From Chitinophagaceae bacterium (GTDB taxonomy: Bacteria; Bacteroidota; Bacteroidia; Chitinophagales; Chitinophagaceae), in the NCBI GenBank assembly GCA_018061385.1, contig JAGOUF010000118.1, forward strand, positions 1 to 7,085: a stretch of 7,085 bases of DNA, written 5' to 3'. The notes beneath the pieces are model-generated. The model saw only the letters and a list, made by a program, of their open reading frames with translations, was not told where the DNA came from and searched no databases. Below, piece by piece: positions 6,618 through 7,085 of the stretch (the first letter of the stretch is position 1; each line of letters opens with the position of its first letter). The position numbers and the translations under genes were made by a program.

Positions 6618-6637
6618 TGTTGATTTTTTCATCAACA
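6618..6637 (-). terminator. short inverted repeat after the YkuK-like gene: weak terminator or FNR/CRP-like site
   Basis: TGTTGAT (6618-6624) and ATCAACA (6631-6637) pair perfectly around a TTTTTC spacer, 27 nt after the YkuK-like stop. On the minus strand it is followed by an AT-rich but not T-run sequence, so termination would be weak. The arms also contain TTGAT...ATCAA, the FNR half-sites, but with a 6-nt rather than 4-nt spacer. Either reading is tentative. Confidence 0.35.
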
Positions 6638-6663
6638 AGATATGTTTAAAAAAATGAGTGTTG

Positions 6664-7085
6664 TTAGTTGCAAACTTTGTCTGCACAACAGCTACTTGCA
6701 AAAGCTTCTGGCTTGGCTTTAAATGCAAAGCCCATTCCTAAAATGTAGCCCATTGCTTCTTTTAGTGCATCGTTGCTTTTAAAGTTTGGGTTTGTGTTAA
6801 TGTCTGCATGTACTTCCATTTCAACACCATATTCAATAAATAAATCGCATAGCTCATAAGCAATTTCTATGCTTTTGGCTACTTCTACCAACATACGTTC
6901 TTTTAAATGATAACGCTGTGTTGTTTTTTCGTTATGAATGTACATGAAGCCACCATTGTGTTCTCTTAAAAAAACTATTACTGTGGCAAATTCTGTATCG
7001 TTGCCTTTTACTTGGCTATCGGTACCAATACAAACTTTTAGGCGAATGCCTTTTTCAATTTCCTGTTTTATTGCTTCGGCTACTG
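6664..7085 (-). CDS. YkuK-family RNase H-like protein (formerly DUF458), 5' part outside the window
   Basis: The reading frame stays open from the stop at 6664 to the right edge, giving about 140 residues; the internal ATG at 6943-6945 is not the true start. My own translation beyond it gives VCIGTDSQVKGNDTEF, the family's GTDSQ motif, followed by a VIVFLREHNGGFMYIHNEK strand pair. Further on come a helix (KERMLVEVAKSIEIAYEL), then VHADINTNPNFKSNDALKEA, then GYILGMGFAFKAKP and the terminal ASSCCADKVCN, all typical of the family. The GTDSQ and HADIN acidic residues suggest an RNase H-like metal site, but no activity is established to my knowledge. The C-terminus is complete; the N-terminal start lies outside. 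Confidence 0.83.
   Translation of the reverse strand, partial: VAEAIKQEIEKGIRLKVCIGTDSQVKGNDTEFATVIVFLREHNGGFMYIHNEKTTQRYHLKERMLVEVAKSIEIAYELCDLFIEYGVEMEVHADINTNPNFKSNDALKEAMGYILGMGFAFKAKPEAFASSCCADKVCN

Noticed and set aside
6664..6945. Complete 93-residue gene starting at the ATG at 6943-6945
   Set aside because: The same frame is open to the window edge and encodes the conserved GTDSQ motif upstream, so that ATG is internal.

Overview
This is a low-GC, fully minus-strand stretch of a Bacteroidota chromosome, possibly Chitinophagales. That placement rests on family-level protein resemblance, A-rich sequence rather than Shine-Dalgarno motifs before the start codons, and one good and one weaker match to the Bacteroidota -7 promoter element (TAnnTTTG). 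The window holds eight protein genes: seven complete and one cut by the right edge. I see no rRNA, tRNA, IS element, CRISPR array or phage gene, and no gene-free gap longer than 300 bases.

In transcription order (right to left): (1) the C-terminal part of a YkuK-family RNase H-like protein (6664-7085), running off the window; (2) a tandem-domain universal stress protein (5679-6518) closed by a strong hairpin terminator; (3) a GTG-started RhlE-type DEAD-box RNA helicase (4184-5422) with a roughly 140-nt leader rich in hairpins and its own terminator; (4) a probable three-gene operon of paaD-like (3553-4023), mgtC-like (2869-3510) and paaG-like (2051-2827) genes with about 41-nt gaps; (5) a two-gene unit in which an SPFH/band-7 coiled-coil protein (945-1964) overlaps by ATGA an NAD-kinase-like gene (31-948). 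Bases 1-30 hold no recognisable gene.

Gene set 4 points to aerobic phenylacetyl-CoA catabolism: PaaD helps mature or support the ring-1,2-epoxidase, and PaaG isomerises the ring epoxide to the oxepin. The epoxidase subunits PaaABCE are not in this window, and a membrane protein of the MgtC/SapB family is inserted between the two paa genes. A heptamer, TACTACA/TGTAGTA, occurs three times within 62 bp upstream of paaD and looks like a regulator site.

The least ordinary part is the SPFH + NAD-kinase-like pair. The kinase-like protein resembles the mitochondrial NADK2 branch more than the bacterial housekeeping NadK, and its GGDGT motif is altered to GQDGL. The SPFH partner has no visible membrane anchor. 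The translational overlap suggests the two act together, but what they do cannot be read from the sequence; it is the best candidate here for an under-described system.
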